The notes beneath the pieces were generated by a model. That model had not been told where the DNA came from. It did no database searches and was given only the letters and a program-made list of their open reading frames with translations. This document shows positions 47,820 through 60,299 of a stretch of 64,000 bases of DNA, piece after piece (position 1 is the first letter of the stretch; every line of letters begins with the position of its first letter). Made by a program: the position numbers and the translations under genes. This DNA is from Metellina segmentata (lineage: Eukaryota > Arthropoda > Arachnida > Araneae > Tetragnathidae), in the NCBI GenBank assembly GCA_947359465.1, contig OX375881.1, forward strand, positions 72,873,914 through 72,937,913, given 5' to 3'.

Positions 47820-48890
47820 AAACTACTTGCACTAATTTAGGGTGGTAAGGAACACAGACCTGGCTACTGGATTTTCTAGAAGGCGCTATATGAAAGCGGG
47901 GATATTTGCAAGTTTGTATGGTTATATGTGCGTCTACGCTATCATGTGTAAATTACTCTTAGCGGTCGCAAGTTTGGGCACGTTCTGTCAAATTGTAAGA
48001 ACATAAATTATATCAAACTGTAAAATTAAGACCGAAACATGCTGTACCCATATCATCTGTCTTTCATTTCTGCACCTTTACCCTCTACCTATCCAAGTGG
48101 TGCTTGCGGACATGAAAATTTGGCTAATTTTGTGTTTTAAATCTCCCTATAAAGGGCACACATGGAATTTAGAACACCCTGTATATGTAACAAATTTGTG
48201 ATTATTCCATTTGTGTGATTAACATTCAACATAAAATAAGCGAAATGATTTTTTTACAAACAGTTATTAATGGAAAGATTAAAAAATAAACATGTATCAC
48301 GAGTTCCAATCCAGATATTTACTTTTCTTCTGATTCAATGGATTCTGAATGCGTGACCTTCTTGTCAAGCTAAATATAGGCTACAAGTGTTTTCGTACTA
48401 TAGCTTGAATCCTGTACGTTTCGAAATGTTTCTTTAAGAATATTTAACCACTTTTTCAGCACGTCACAGAAACGATTTCCATATAATGAATTCCGTATTG
48501 ATATATGATAGTCAATTGGTTAAAGCCAATAAGATTAAAGACATACATAAACTGATAAACTGCATTTTAAGTTAAACACTATATGCATCATGCTAGAGTA
48601 TTTGAATAACAGGAAATAAAATCCCCATCTTCCGCCAGCTTTGTTTGCACTTAAAATCCCTCTCATAGCGAATTTCATTCTTTTTTCACACTGAGACAAA
48701 TTTATGTAAATTTTGCGTCTGCTGTTTTCGGAAAGGACTGGATATTGATAAGTGCATGTGAATTTCTAAGCTGCGTGAAATATTTACATCTGACGGATAC
48801 ATTTCAATTTTCGCTTTAGCTCTCATTGTCTTGCATTTTAAGTTGGAGTCAATGACCCAAATTTTTCTTCCCTAAAAGTGTTCAGTGTCT
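47820..48890. other. No feature seen
   Basis: AT-rich with no matching repeat. Confidence 0.45.
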
Positions 48891-48899
48891 TGTTTTTTA

Positions 48900-49565
48900 A
48901 TTGGCACGCATCCCAGTTCCTCAGGACCTATCTCTTCTTCCACGATATGAGCACCTTCACCTGTTGATGATGAATGCTTCGTCGGGTGTCCCCAAAGAAA
49001 AAAAAATCCCGCTGAGACCACTCGATCCCCGGGATCAACTGGCAACATCTACCGCTGAACGGCGCTGTCTGCGCTACACCCCTGTCCAAATAAACCCATG
49101 GCAACTCCGCACAGTCCTAGCCTGGCGAGCCACGGGACCAGCGGTGCGCGGCAGAGAAACCGAAATAACAGGGGAAGACTCTCAGCAGGGAAAAAGAAAC
49201 ACAGGACTATTGCTGACTGCCGCATGCTGTGATCCCTCGCGCTGTTACTCGTTGGTGTGTTTTTTCCGTTCCTTTTTATTTCTGTTCTTCTCGATCCCCC
49301 GGCTCCTTCACTTCGATTCGCTCGAATTTCCCCCACTTTTCGTATGTACCTGAAATAGAACCACGATCGTCTGCTTCAGAGAGTGAGTGGATCTTGTCTG
49401 TTGAAGTGAAGTGTTTGTGTGCCTCCTCAAGAATTGGATTTCGCCCTTCGGTGTCTGTGTGGCTTCGGTTGGCGAGGATATCGGAAGAGGGTTATAAGTT
49501 TGAAACGGGTGTGAGAAAATACCTGGCTTTTGTCAGAAGAAATCTATGAAATAGATCAGGTGTGT
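48900..49565 (+). promoter_or_regulatory. GC-rich island, possible promoter and leader exon
   Basis: The G+C and CpG content jumps relative to the AT-rich flanks, and the sequence is unrelated to any repeat in the window. Open frames of 150 (48901-49353, +) and 95 codons (49049-49336, -) overlap on opposite strands, as expected from low stop density alone, and neither resembles a known protein. A donor-like GATCAG|GTGTGT lies at about 49555-49562. It sits 0.9 kb upstream of a plausible coding exon on the same strand. I infer a promoter/5'UTR region; no TATA box or motif proves it. Confidence 0.4.
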
Positions 49566-50454
49566 GGTTATTTCAGTGGCCTAAAGAAGTGAAAGTTTAA
49601 AGTGAGGTTTCTGTGAATGGAGTTTTGTCAGCATTACGTGTGTATTTATCATCAAATCTACAGCGTTTGCTGTTGGGAACGACAAAAATCACATTTTGTG
49701 TTTTGAATTTTGGTCATGTATCGTTGTTGGGCAGTTGATTATACTCCAAGATGATCTCCAAATATGGATAGTTGCAAAAATCATATAAATTGAAAATTCT
49801 GCGTAAAACGCAATAACTAAAACAATTACGTGAAAATGAACGTAGCTTAAGAGATGTTGAAAATTGAGACATTCGCATTATATGATACTATAGCGATTGA
49901 AATTCAATTTTAACACAGATGGGTTTTAGTTCAGTCTAATGATAGGTCTTTAGATTTTCTATTACATAAAATATATCTACATTCAAGTGTTAGATAGCAT
50001 TGATAAGAGTATATATCAACAAATTTACATTCCTAATTTGTGTTTAGCCGAAAATCTTTTGTTATGAGTAATTGGTAGAAAACAACAGAAATAGAATACG
50101 TAAATCTGACAGAAGTTACATATTTACTAGTGCCCATTATATGATCATATTACACATTTTGAACTTGTAAAAATGTTCTCATTGTGTCTATTTAAATTAA
50201 GTTCATGGGCTTTAAATATGCTATGGTCTTGAAAAAGATGCTGATTGGAGTATTTTTTATGATTTTTCAAAGTTTATTCGTTTGTATATAACCAGTACGT
50301 GGTGTATTGGTGTTTAAATCATCAACAGCCATCATCCAGAGACTACTACACTCTATTGACCATACCCATTAAAATGAATTTTCGATACTTTACCTCTTGA
50401 CGTCTGTGAGGGATATTTTGTGTTAAAGTAATCGAGCTTGTGCACTTTATAAAA

Positions 50455-50632
50455 ATGGAATCCAAAAATCACAGATATAAACCTCAAGCGTCAGCTAGCA
50501 TGCGACCGTCAATATCAAATAGTGATCATCTAATGGCTAGCTCGGACCTGTCTATTAGACATCTAACATCTCCCGGACTCAATGCTGCTCTGATTGATCA
50601 TAACTCTATAAACTTCAAGCTTATTAAAACAG
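50455..50632 (+). CDS. Plausible first coding exon, protein unidentified
   Basis: An ATG opens 59 codons that end at a strong splice-donor match, AACAG|GTAAGAAT. The exon is 178 bp, so it leaves phase 1. The peptide is Ser/His/Asn-rich and low in hydrophobics (KPQASASMRPSISNSDHLM, SIRHLTSPGLNAALIDHN), with no membrane or signal segment. Its base composition is richer in GC and more codon-like than its flanks. A possible acceptor for a longer exon is CATCATCCAG|AGAC at about 50337. The look is that of the unstructured N-terminus of a regulatory protein, but this is an impression and I cannot name the family. Confidence 0.5.
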
Positions 50633-50742
50633 GTAAGAATTTCGAACTTATAATTCATTGAATTTACCCATAATAACAACATTTCCATTTAATCCAGATC
50701 GATATCATTCATAGCAATGTATGATCTCTTAGTTGTAATACA

Positions 50743-51268
50743 TAGTTATGTATTGTAAAATGTGCAGCTTAGGGTTTATTTTTTTTTTCATGTTTTTATT
50801 AATCTCAAGATATAAAAGTAGAATATTGTAAACACGAATACAGATTAATCAACTTTGGTTATATATCTACTGGTGCGATGGTATATGAATGAAAAACCTT
50901 TAACGTCTTGAAAGATGATGGGCGAAATGTGTTCATAGAATGAAACTTTAAACTTTGTTTATGTGAAGAAAAATAATCTCTGACTTTTCTCCTATGCAGC
51001 GATTTTCAACATTTAGTTATGTCATGTAAAATGTACATCCTAGGGTTATTTTCATGTTTTTATTAATCTCAAGATGTAAAAGTAGAATATTGTAAATAAG
51101 AATACAGATTAATTAACTTTGGTTACATATCTTCTGCTGCGATAGGTATGTTAACAAATACCATCTAACGTCTGAATGATATTTCTCCATAGAATGAAAC
51201 TTTAAACATTATTTATATCCAGAAAATAATCTCTGACTGCCCCAATGCATCGATTTTCAACTGTTGAC
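50743..51268 (+). repeat. Tandem duplication, ~270-bp unit, in the putative intron
   Basis: TAGTTATGTATTGTAAAATG at 50743 and TAGTTATGTCATGTAAAATG at 51013 start two aligned units. Shared blocks include TTTTTATTAATCTCAAGAT, AAAAGTAGAATATTGTAAA, ATAGAATGAAACTTTAAAC and AATAATCTCTGACT, and both end in CGATTTTCAAC. Confidence 0.9.
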
Positions 51269-51269
51269 G

Positions 51270-51980
51270 TGTGGTAAAATTAATTGTTCTGAAAATTTCT
51301 TGTCACGGCGTTAAATGTAATATTTTCTGTAATTCTCTTCTTTTTTACGTTAAACTTCAACCAAGTAAATTAATAATTTTCCATTTAAGTATGCACACAT
51401 TGGTTGCTCCGCATTTATAAAACGTTTCTTTTTGATATCTGTTACTGTTAGGAGACTATGTTAACACATAAAACTTTGTTACGTATAAATATTGTATCTT
51501 ACATTCTGTAATATATAATGGTGTTTATTTATGTTCAATCAACTAGATATGGCTTGAACGTGTTGAATTTAATACCTTTATATCTTCCTCTTTATGTTGT
51601 AAAAACGCTAATCTCTTATAGCACTGAGTTGAAAACATTTTATCCCAATAAACAAACTTAGATCTTAAATAGCCGGCAGAATTTTAAGATTCATTACAGC
51701 ATATATCCTCTAGGTAAATAAGAACTTACTGAAATAAAGCACAAAATAAATATACGTTAAATTGCTCTTTTTAATAATAAGTTTCAAAAATTTTAAATGA
51801 TACTTCAAACATTTTTTAACTTATTAATTAAGCACAAAACCGAAGTTTAGACCTTTTAAAACAATACTAAATACGATTGAGTATTTTTGAAACAGAAAAT
51901 ACTCCCCAGTCCCGCTTTAAAGGCATCTTTTCTACCAATTGGGTGCCAGAAAACTGTTCGATTCAAACAACAATATAATG
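51270..51980. other. AT-rich, no feature seen
   Basis: Nothing recognisable. Confidence 0.45.
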
Positions 51981-51984
51981 AAGA

Positions 51985-52240
51985 CTATCCGTGATCAAAC
52001 TCGAAGGAAAAGATCCGAGGACAAAACCACTTAATTTGGAACCACGATCAGATGACGAGGTCACACCTGAGTTCGCACCCCACTTCAACTTCCACATCAC
52101 TCCACGTGAGGACATTTGAGGTAGCGTCAGATTTAACGTGCTCCAAGCACTTGGTACACGATTGTTTTCGGTTTGATTTGAACTTGAAACCCTCCTATTG
52201 ATAATCTGTTATTTTTCCAACCGTACTACCCAGCTCATCT
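51985..52240 (-). mobile_element. tRNA-derived SINE, family A, full length, diverged
   Basis: - strand: head with a damaged B box (GGTTTCAAGTTCAAATCAAA), CCTCACGTGGAGTGATGTGG, CATCTGATCGTGGTTCCAAA, then GGATCTTTTCCTTCGAG. The tail is lost. Confidence 0.75.
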
Positions 52241-52244
52241 AAGT

Positions 52245-53180
52245 AAGAAAAGACGGAGATTTCATCTGCTATCGCTCATAAAAAGTCCGGGTTACAAGTA
52301 AGAGTGTGCGATATATCGATGAGCGATACAAGAGATTACAGAATTTGAGCATAATAGTTAGAATGTTATAAATATTCAAGTACATTTTCCCATCAAGATT
52401 GAATCCTTCTTGTACAATATTCAATTCATCAAATCAAAAGGGTTGGCTAGAGCTCTTGCCGAGTGTTAAGGTTCTGTCTCTTTTTACATGTTTTGGATTA
52501 GAATTTCGAACTAGATATGGGCGTGTGTAGAAGAATGCTGATATGTTCTGAAAAAATCGTGTCGAGTTGTGTAACAAAAATAAAAAACTATGTTGTGGGT
52601 ATATTTATGTCGCTTCTGGTCGTGGGTATATTACATCGCTTTTACATTTATAACATTTAAAATAGAATGAAAACAGTAGCCATAACATAGTGAAATGTTT
52701 AGCATTATTGAAAGAGATAAAGAAATAACTCATAAAGAGGTTAAATAATAACGATCTATGATAAATAAATCTATGACGCTTTTAACAAATAAAAAACGGC
52801 AGAAAGGTTTTCTATTAATTATATATGATATTGGCAGCAGTTGAAATGCGATATTTCAAGAACAAATTTCCTTCAGATTCGAATTAAATTCAATAAAAGA
52901 GTGAAATATCTAATTTTAGTAAGGATCTGAAAATTTCTTTTTCGTTTTGAGCTGTGTTACTTTTCTTGGGAAGGTGCATTATGTACTATCTAAATCATTT
53001 AAAAATCATTTATCTTACATTTAAGAAAAAAAATGACACTGACTAGCTCTTATGGTAAAACCTTTCATTACTCACAACAAACGAGATGGAAGACGAAGAT
53101 TTTACTTCCTGCTACCCTAATGGATACACATTGAGAGTACTTTAAAATGTGTTAATTTGCTTTTTAAGGACGCTTATCAT
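52245..53180. other. No feature seen
   Basis: AT-rich; within the possible large intron. Confidence 0.4.
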
Positions 53181-53345
53181 TTAAACGAGTTGGCGTCGAC
53201 CGAAAAACTAATTTTAATTTCAGAATTCATTCTTTGATATTTCTATTTGTGAGCGACTGACGTGCTGAAATCGTATTCGAAAAACAAGCCAAGTGACGTT
53301 ACTTCCGGAATATGTACAGGAAGTAGATTCTACTCCCGAGATACT
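53180..53345 (+). repeat. Old dispersed repeat, matches 6960-7110
   Basis: GTTGGCGTCGACCGAAAAAC, CAGAATTCATTCTTTGATAT, CGTATTCGAAAAACAAGCCA and TATGTACAGGAA align in order with GTTGACCCAAGAAACT, CAGGAATTTATTCTTTAGAA, CGTATTCAAAAGACAAGCCA and TACCTACAGGAA near 6965-7097. Confidence 0.6.
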
Positions 53346-55250
53346 ATCGCCACAAGCAATTAGCTTGACAGAAAATGCCGCTCGTAGGTGGATTTAAAAT
53401 AAAATTTGAACTAACTGGTTAGATCACAATAATAGCTCTTCCTAGCCAACGAGTAACTACCAACTTCATGATGAATGAAAGCTGATTCGATGTGTACCAA
53501 TGTGACTCAAAATGACACACACTAAACAGGTACCCATACCGAAGAATTTGGGATCCAGGCCAATAAATTGAAAAGGATGTAAAAAGTATCTATTTATACG
53601 ACATATACATGAGGATAGATTTGTTTCGAGAGTCTTATTCTGAAGGGTAATTTAACCTATTCTGGCAGATGGTTTGGTTTTGGAAGATAGACGAGGAGCA
53701 TTGTAAAAGCTGCATAATTTCACATGAATCCTTTAAAGAATTCCCTGCTGTCTAAAAACGAAAGCATGCTTTGAATAAGCAAAGAGCTTGTGATGCCAAT
53801 GCCAAATCGTAATATAGTGGTTTGTTTTAATGTTGTATAAAAAGACCGTACCGGTGGATCTGAAGTTCCCTTAGGATGAGACAATTCTGAAAATGAATTC
53901 TGCTTTCAGTTATTTTATGCGCCGATGATTCACATTTTTTTTAAAAATAACTCGAAAGAAATTTGTCAAAAATCTGAAATAAATACCTATACAATTCTCT
54001 GAACTTCATTAATACAAATTCTGTTCTTTCTGAAACGATCATGATACTTTGTTTTGACCAAGATGTCCGAGACTTCCAAGACTGTCTGAAAAGTTTATTA
54101 GAAAGGTATTAGATATACTAGATACTCTTCGTTTTAATTTGAACATAAATAGCTGTTTTGAAAATAAACAAAAAATATTGTTTGAAATAACTTTTTAATT
54201 TGTTTTTGATGGATGCAGTTGTTTAAGAATTTACTTTCATAATCATTCAAAGAACAATTTGATTCAATTGATCAATTTTCATTTTTTTGTTATATTGCTT
54301 CCAATACGTCGCCGCCTGATATTGGCGGCAAAACGTCTTTCCAAATACATCTTTATTGTAATTTTTATGTAATTAAACAATGCTATAAATTGATTTTTCA
54401 TATTTTGACACAGTTTAGTTATGTTTGATTAATACGCCCTAATCTTCATGTTCAAATCGATGCTGGTATTGTCAACTTGTGGCAAAATTAAGAATTAAAA
54501 AAAAATGTGTTATTCTGAAAATAGGAGTGGGATTTTAGCACAGTTTGATATATAATTAAGACATCTGCACCTTTTTAACAGTAAAATCGTTTCCTTTGTT
54601 ATCCGATTAGTAGCCATAGATGTATAGAAAATAAAAGTAATTTTAACAAGCCTCAATATAAAAATACGTTATAATTCTTAAAGATATAATTATCAAAATA
54701 ACAGCTGTACTGTGTGAACAATCATAACCAAAAAGGAAAATAAAATCGAAATTTTAATATGAGACATTCTAAAACTATTAAAAGCCGAAAAATATAGGTA
54801 ATAGGTAACATCTACAAACCCTTTTAAAATCTAATATTTTTTTTTAATGACGAGTTTTTTTTTTGTTGTTTCCTGGAGTTTAATCTCTTTTTCAATAATT
54901 ATGATATGTACCCAAAGAAATTGAACATCTTCTATTTTAATATTTCTTATGACTATAAAAGAGTACTCTAGCGTTACATTAACGACTGAAAGCAATTAGA
55001 ATTTGTCATAATTTGTGACAGTATGTTTCTTAGCAAACATAAGATAAATTCTAAATAATCTGCAAGTTCTGTATAAAGCTAAAAGTTAAGTTTATTAAAA
55101 GGCAGTGCTTACTATATTCTGTGATTTGTGTAGCTTTGGTAACTACAAATGTCATGAAATGTGTACACTGACATAGTAGCTTTTGAAGACAATTTTGATA
55201 GGAAATAGAAATGCATGAAACATAAACTCACCACTGGGAGCAATTTTTCA
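53346..55250. other. 1.9 kb without a recognisable feature
   Basis: AT-rich, with long T runs near 54840-54870. Confidence 0.45.
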
Positions 55251-55259
55251 ATAAAATAT

Positions 55260-56720
55260 AGAAAAAAAGACTTAATACAGTGTTGAATATCAGCATTGCA
55301 CTTACTCTAATGCTGTTGAAAATCGATAATTTACCCACAATGGTAACAATTTTTGACAATTTATTTTATTCAACAATATGTACAATGCCAGTAATGTCAA
55401 AATATTGTATAGACTGCGGGTAATATTATTGACAATGCGCATTCAATAATATTCTAATAACAATAATATTCTAGTTAGGCAACAATGTTTTATTATTAAA
55501 ATTAATTTACTTGTGTAATAAGATTAGTTTTATATCCTCTAGACACCCAATATCACCACTCATCTGTTGAGGAACGTTGGTAATAATTTCAATTCCAATT
55601 TCAAATCTAGCCTTCTAATCTGCTCATGAAAATTGCCTCTGTGGTTTCACATCCCATTCGAAACTGTAACACCCTTGGACTTCATTTACAGAAGCTACCT
55701 GCTTCCCTATTCCAAGAACACGTAATCTGTAGAGCTGCCCATTCTAGATGCTGTAAATATTGTTGTTAACTATGTTTGGTGATACCTATAGTTCCGACAT
55801 AAATGAATTCGATATTTTCACCTGAGTGTAACTCACTTTCGTTAGGGTTAAGTTTATAAAATAACCCCACTTCGCTTACATCAACGATATCAAACGCTAG
55901 AATTTATCGTGAAGGCCGTCTTTGTATCAACATCAATAATGTATTACATTCAATAATATGCGTGATATGAACTGTGTATTATAATCAACATCAACTACAT
56001 TGTTACATAAAAAATGCATTGCCTTCAACTACATCTATTATACTCAGAATCAATACTGCAGTGTAATCAATATTCAAAACCAATAATGTGTGGACAGAGG
56101 GAAATATTTTTAGCATTGTATTACATTCAGCATTTTCTTGATAATAACAATGTATTGAATTCAGCAATGTCCAATAATAACATTGTACTGAATTCAGCAA
56201 TGTGTAACATTAACATTGTAATGCATTCAACAGTGTATAACAATAACATTATATTGCATTTAGAAATCTGTGTACTTTAACAATGTAATTCATTCAACAT
56301 AAACAATATTGAATACCAGTAACGTTGAGATAAAAATAAATGTTTTGAGGTAGTATTATTATAAGCAATATAGATAACAATAACACTGTATTACATTTTA
56401 CACCAACAATGTACCAGATATAAAAATTTACTATACCAACACCATCAACAATTTACTGCATTCAACAGCAAAGCTGTAACACACAAATACCTTACATTCA
56501 ATACCACGAATGGATGAATCAATAGAAATGTATTACATTCAACACCGTGAATGGATGGATCAATAGAAATATATTCCATTTAAAACCAACAATATTGAAC
56601 CCTTATAACATTCAGAGAAGAAGAAATTTTTGTTGACGATTTATCACCAATGGTGAATTATTATAAACATATTGCAGCATTCAATACCAACAATATTTAA
56701 CACCAATAATATACATAAGA
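55260..56720 (+). repeat. Degenerate minisatellite
   Basis: A unit of about 33-36 bp based on AACAATGTATTACATTCAAC plus A(C/T)CAACAATGT recurs many times with heavy divergence. It is cleanest at 56110-56290 (AACATTGTACTGAATTCAGC, AACATTGTAATGCATTCAAC). An open frame of 88 codons at 56014-56280 only reflects the repeat (NNNIVLNSAM-like units). Confidence 0.8.
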
Positions 56721-56724
56721 AAAT

Positions 56725-57180
56725 GTTTGCTTACGTCATGTCATCAATGACCTCTTAAATTCCTTTCTGACGTCAAAGGGGATTAGTTATCAATAAAATT
56801 CCATACTTCAAGAAAAATTTCAACAATTTTCACAAACACATATAATTTAACATCATTAATATCGGAAAGAATTTAATCAAAACTAGTTTAAATTATCTTT
56901 TTCTGTAAATTTATCTATAGAATTTTATGTTAAAGACAAGATAGCTACAATTCCAAGTCACTAAATTTATAATTAATAATTTGGAAGGAATTCGAAATCT
57001 GACCTAGCAAGCTAAAACAGGGAAATTATTTTTACACAACTCCTACTCATTAAAAGAAGTTCGATAATTAAAATCCTTCCATAAATATGCATTAACCTAC
57101 TATTTATGGATAAAATAGTCATTTAAAAATTCGAATTCAAGATTTTAAGTAGATCAAATTTCACTTCTGAGTTATGATAG
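56725..57180. other. No feature seen
   Basis: AT-rich. Confidence 0.4.
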
Positions 57181-57184
57181 CTAC

Positions 57185-57490
57185 TCTAGAACTTCCTGGC
57201 CGTCATGTAAGCTTCCATCATATCTCATAAATAAGGAATAAAGTACCGGAGTAACCTCTGAATAAGAGTAATTTGAGCCATTAAAATAATTTTTAATCGT
57301 TTATTCTCGTCAGGGCTGCAAAGGTAATTTAACGATAATGAGAGGGAAAATTAATACCTGTAGCTAATGGCACAGGGCAGACGTTTGAAGATGAAATTGT
57401 GGAACTTCCAAATTAGCAATTAGAATTAATTCTCATGCTTGCATGATGCAATGAATTTTTATGAAGCACTTTTATTAAGTTGTGGTCTTT
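57185..57490. promoter_or_regulatory. Possible cis-regulatory segment
   Basis: A low-repeat, information-rich segment with clustered homeodomain-type cores (TTTTTAATCG, AATTTAACGATAATG, AATTAGCAATTAGAATTAAT) and GCATGATGCAATGAATTTT. It matches nothing else in the window. The call is inferred from texture only. Confidence 0.25.
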
Positions 57491-57494
57491 GCTT

Positions 57495-58740
57495 TGGCCA
57501 TTTAATAATTTTCAGTTTTTCATATAGTTGGCGACGCAACTATGTTACATTTTGACCTGATTCTTTAATATTTTGTACTGTTTCAAAACTATTTTCAACA
57601 AGTTTAATATCTGTATGGTTGAGTCTTTTCTGCCAAGCTAAATGTTGATAGCGGTAACGTTTCTGAGGTGGAACGTGACGTTACTGGACTTTTTCATCTC
57701 ATTGCCACCAGAATTTTTAAATTAATTTTAAAATGATAAATGACAGCTGATTGGCCAACGCCAATGAGATAAAACTCCAAAAATAGCCAAAACGGTAGTA
57801 AACTTCAATTTAAGAAAATGACGATTTGTATCATGAGAGAGCATTTGGGTTTGTATATTTATATTAACAATGCCTTATTACACAGAGATCTCCGATATTT
57901 TCATTATTAATATAGTTATGAACGGCTACAAAGGGATGTAAATAAATAAAAGGCAATCACTATTGAATTCAATCACCACTAACGCCATTAATTCAAATAT
58001 GATTTAATTGAGTATGGAGTTACAAAATTTTATACATTTATAATGAAAAACGTCGTCTGATGGGAAGGAAAATTTTGAATAGCGGATTCACGGGCATGGG
58101 ACAACCTTTCTGCATGAAATTTAAGCAAAAAAGAAGATTCACTGGACAAGAATCGCCTGAGAATAGTATATGATCATCGAATTTAGAGAATATCACACCT
58201 TTCTGAAAGGAATGTAACTAAATTAAATTAATTGTAAGGCCATGCCTGTGGTAAAACTCTATCAAAATATTAATAACTACGCCACAAGTTTGTGGCTTAG
58301 TGATTTCAAATTGGAATACAAAATTCAAAAGGTAAAGAAGAGATATAATCCATAATTAATTCAGAAATATGTAGTTGTGAAGTCTTAAAATCATTCACTG
58401 TCATTCAATTTTGCGAAATTATTTACATTTACATAAAACAATTTTTTAAATTATTTACAAACTTACCTACAACAACGTAGGTACGATGTCTATGTACTGT
58501 TCATGCTTTTTTTCTGCAAATTTTTGTGACTTGCTGCAAAATTCTGAATTTTCAGACTCCAGACATTTGAGGTGATATATATGGAAATTAGACGTAAAAG
58601 AGACATACCATGTTTGACAAAAGTGGACAACTAATGAAAAATTTATTTTAAATATTTACATTAAATTGCAAATTTTCGGTTCTGATACTCATAATGAATG
58701 ATCAAAACATGGAAAATTCAATTCTAGTTTCATCTGGACG
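57495..58740. other. No feature seen
   Basis: AT-rich; no matching repeats. Confidence 0.4.
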
Positions 58741-58926
58741 AAAAAATTGAATTTTTTCAAAGATGGTGCTCTTTTACTGTTTACTAAAATATTATTTTTC
58801 ATCCCCTCTTCAATGCATATAACAAACATAAAAACAAAACATAGGATATTGTTTTTAAACTTATTTAAAACAATGTTTGAATATATTTATCTTGTCCACT
58901 CATTTCTCTATTTCGTATTCCTTTCA

Positions 58927-59061
58927 GAAACAAGTAACCAACTCGGCGACCCAGACGTTGCCGTTCGGAAGAACCTAAATCCCCGTTCGATTTTCTCATC
59001 AAACTCTCTTACCCCTGTTTTCCTCCCAAGCAACGACGCCCTAATTCTAAACTCCATGTAA
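58927..59061 (+). other. Possible exon after a good acceptor
   Basis: A pyrimidine-rich tract TTCTCTATTTCGTATTCC followed by TTTCAG ends at 58926. The next 134 bp are GC-richer than their surroundings. Joined to the phase-1 exon ending at 50632, the frame stays open for 45 codons (ETSNQLGDPDVAVRKNLNP...) and then stops at TAA 59059-59061. The phase match has a one-in-three chance of arising randomly, and the early stop argues against an internal coding exon. Confidence 0.25.
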
Positions 59062-59420
59062 AGATTAATCAAGCGAATCTTACAAATTGACTCGACAAAG
59101 AAAAATGCAAAGGCATACGAATTCTTTCCCGAATCTCGGATCGGTGCGAAAATAAACTTGACAACGCTCTCAGCATCCCCCTTTCCCTTGGATTCTTTTT
59201 CTTTTCAAAAACGGCGCTAATTCGATGCGCTGCGCTTTCTCTCGATATCCCTTTATACCACTTTCTCAATCTCAGGCGCCATTTCGCAGTTCCTTTTTCT
59301 GTTGGGGAAAAGGTCTTCTTCTGGACCGAAGGAAGGGAAACCATTGTATAGCCTCAGAGCCTGGAGGTCAAATTTATAATCCCGAATTATTTATTGTAGC
59401 GTCTAGATTAAAAACTTGTT
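59062..59420. other. GC-richer island, unassigned
   Basis: It contains CpG-bearing stretches such as AACGGCGCTAATTCGATGCG and CTCAGGCGCCATTTCGC. Open frames on both strands (91 codons on -, 59069-59344) overlap and are not recognisable. It may be a regulatory island or an alternative promoter. Confidence 0.3.
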
Positions 59421-59734
59421 AATTAGAGGACGGGAGGACTAAGCGAGTGTGTAATTAAACCAACCTAATTTGGATTGAATTAAGACGAATGAGGTCTGTG
59501 CCTGGGCTGGTATTTATCGTATTATTACTAATGTAGTGGGCTAGAAACACTATCTGTGAGCTGAAATATCCTATTGGGAATAATTAGGGGGATCCGATGA
59601 GGATGAAATGCTTTAATTTATTTGCATAGAGATAATGTAGTTTTCTATTAATTAAAAATATTTTTTAAGATCTATCGTTAATATGTTGCTGAATGAATTC
59701 CAGCAGTTTTAGTTATTTGATCTTTTGTGTATTA
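59421..59734. other. Unique sequence with TAATTA motifs
   Basis: Non-repetitive, with several TAATTA/TTAATTAGAG cores. No gene seen. Confidence 0.3.
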
Positions 59735-59790
59735 CCTTTGATCATCTGACCGTGGTTCAAAATTACGTGGTACTGTCCTTCTATCCTGTC
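59735..59790 (+). repeat. SINE family A, short body fragment
   Basis: GATCATCTGACCGTGGTTCA and AAATTACGTGGTACTGTCCT match the family body; it lies directly before a full copy. Confidence 0.75.
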
Positions 59791-59793
59791 ACT

Positions 59794-60200
59794 GCCGACC
59801 AACCGATCTGATGGTTAAGGTGTTAGCCTATAGATCGGAAGGTTCCTGGTTCGAATCGGGATCAGTGCATGATAGTTATAAGCGTATGGTGTGGAGGCGG
59901 ATGGTGCACCTTAAATCTATCGTGGCCGAAAGTCCTCACGTTGTGTTGGTGCGGAAGTTTGGAGAGGGGAATGCCAGCTCAGATGTTGCAACGTTATCTG
60001 ACCGTGTTTCAAAATTACGTCCTCGGATCTTTCCCTTAAGGGATTGATCCAGGACTGTCGTCAATATCCCGCTGTGATGCTCTATTACGACGTTAATTAA
60101 AAATTACCAAATTAACGATCTTTTATTTCAGGTTTGATCCCGGACGGTCGCCAATAGCTCATTGTGTTGTCTCCAGTGCGACGTTAATTAAAAACCTATA
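59794..60200 (+). mobile_element. tRNA-derived SINE, family A, full length with repeated tail
   Basis: Head: GCCGACCAACCGATCTGATG with A-box-like GATGGTTAAGGTGTTAGCC, then B box GGTTCCTGGTTCGAATC. Body: CCTCACGTTGTGTTGGTGCG, GGAAGTTTGGAGAGGGG, ATCTGACCGTGTTTC, GATCCAGGACTGTCGTC. Tail: ACGACGTTAATTAAAAATTA. A second tail block (GATCCCGGACGGTCGCC to GCGACGTTAATT) follows at 60130-60195. This is the best reference copy on the + strand. Confidence 0.88.
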
Positions 60201-60299
60201 TTAACTTTGAGGTGTTTTTTTTTTAATTTAGTCAGGAAATTAAAAGAAAGAATGAGTTTATGATGGTTTACGATATTATTTGGCTTTCTCCGAGCTTTT

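Noticed and set aside
48901..49353. 150-codon frame in the GC-rich island as a protein gene
   Set aside because: GC-rich sequence has few stops, an opposite-strand frame of 95 codons overlaps it, and neither looks like a known protein. I treat the region as promoter/leader instead.
56014..56280. 88-codon frame with N-N-N-I-V-L-N-S repeats as a repetitive protein
   Set aside because: It is a translation of the surrounding non-coding minisatellite.
59069..59344. 91-codon basic frame on the - strand
   Set aside because: It overlaps frames on the other strand in a GC-richer patch and has no recognisable motif.
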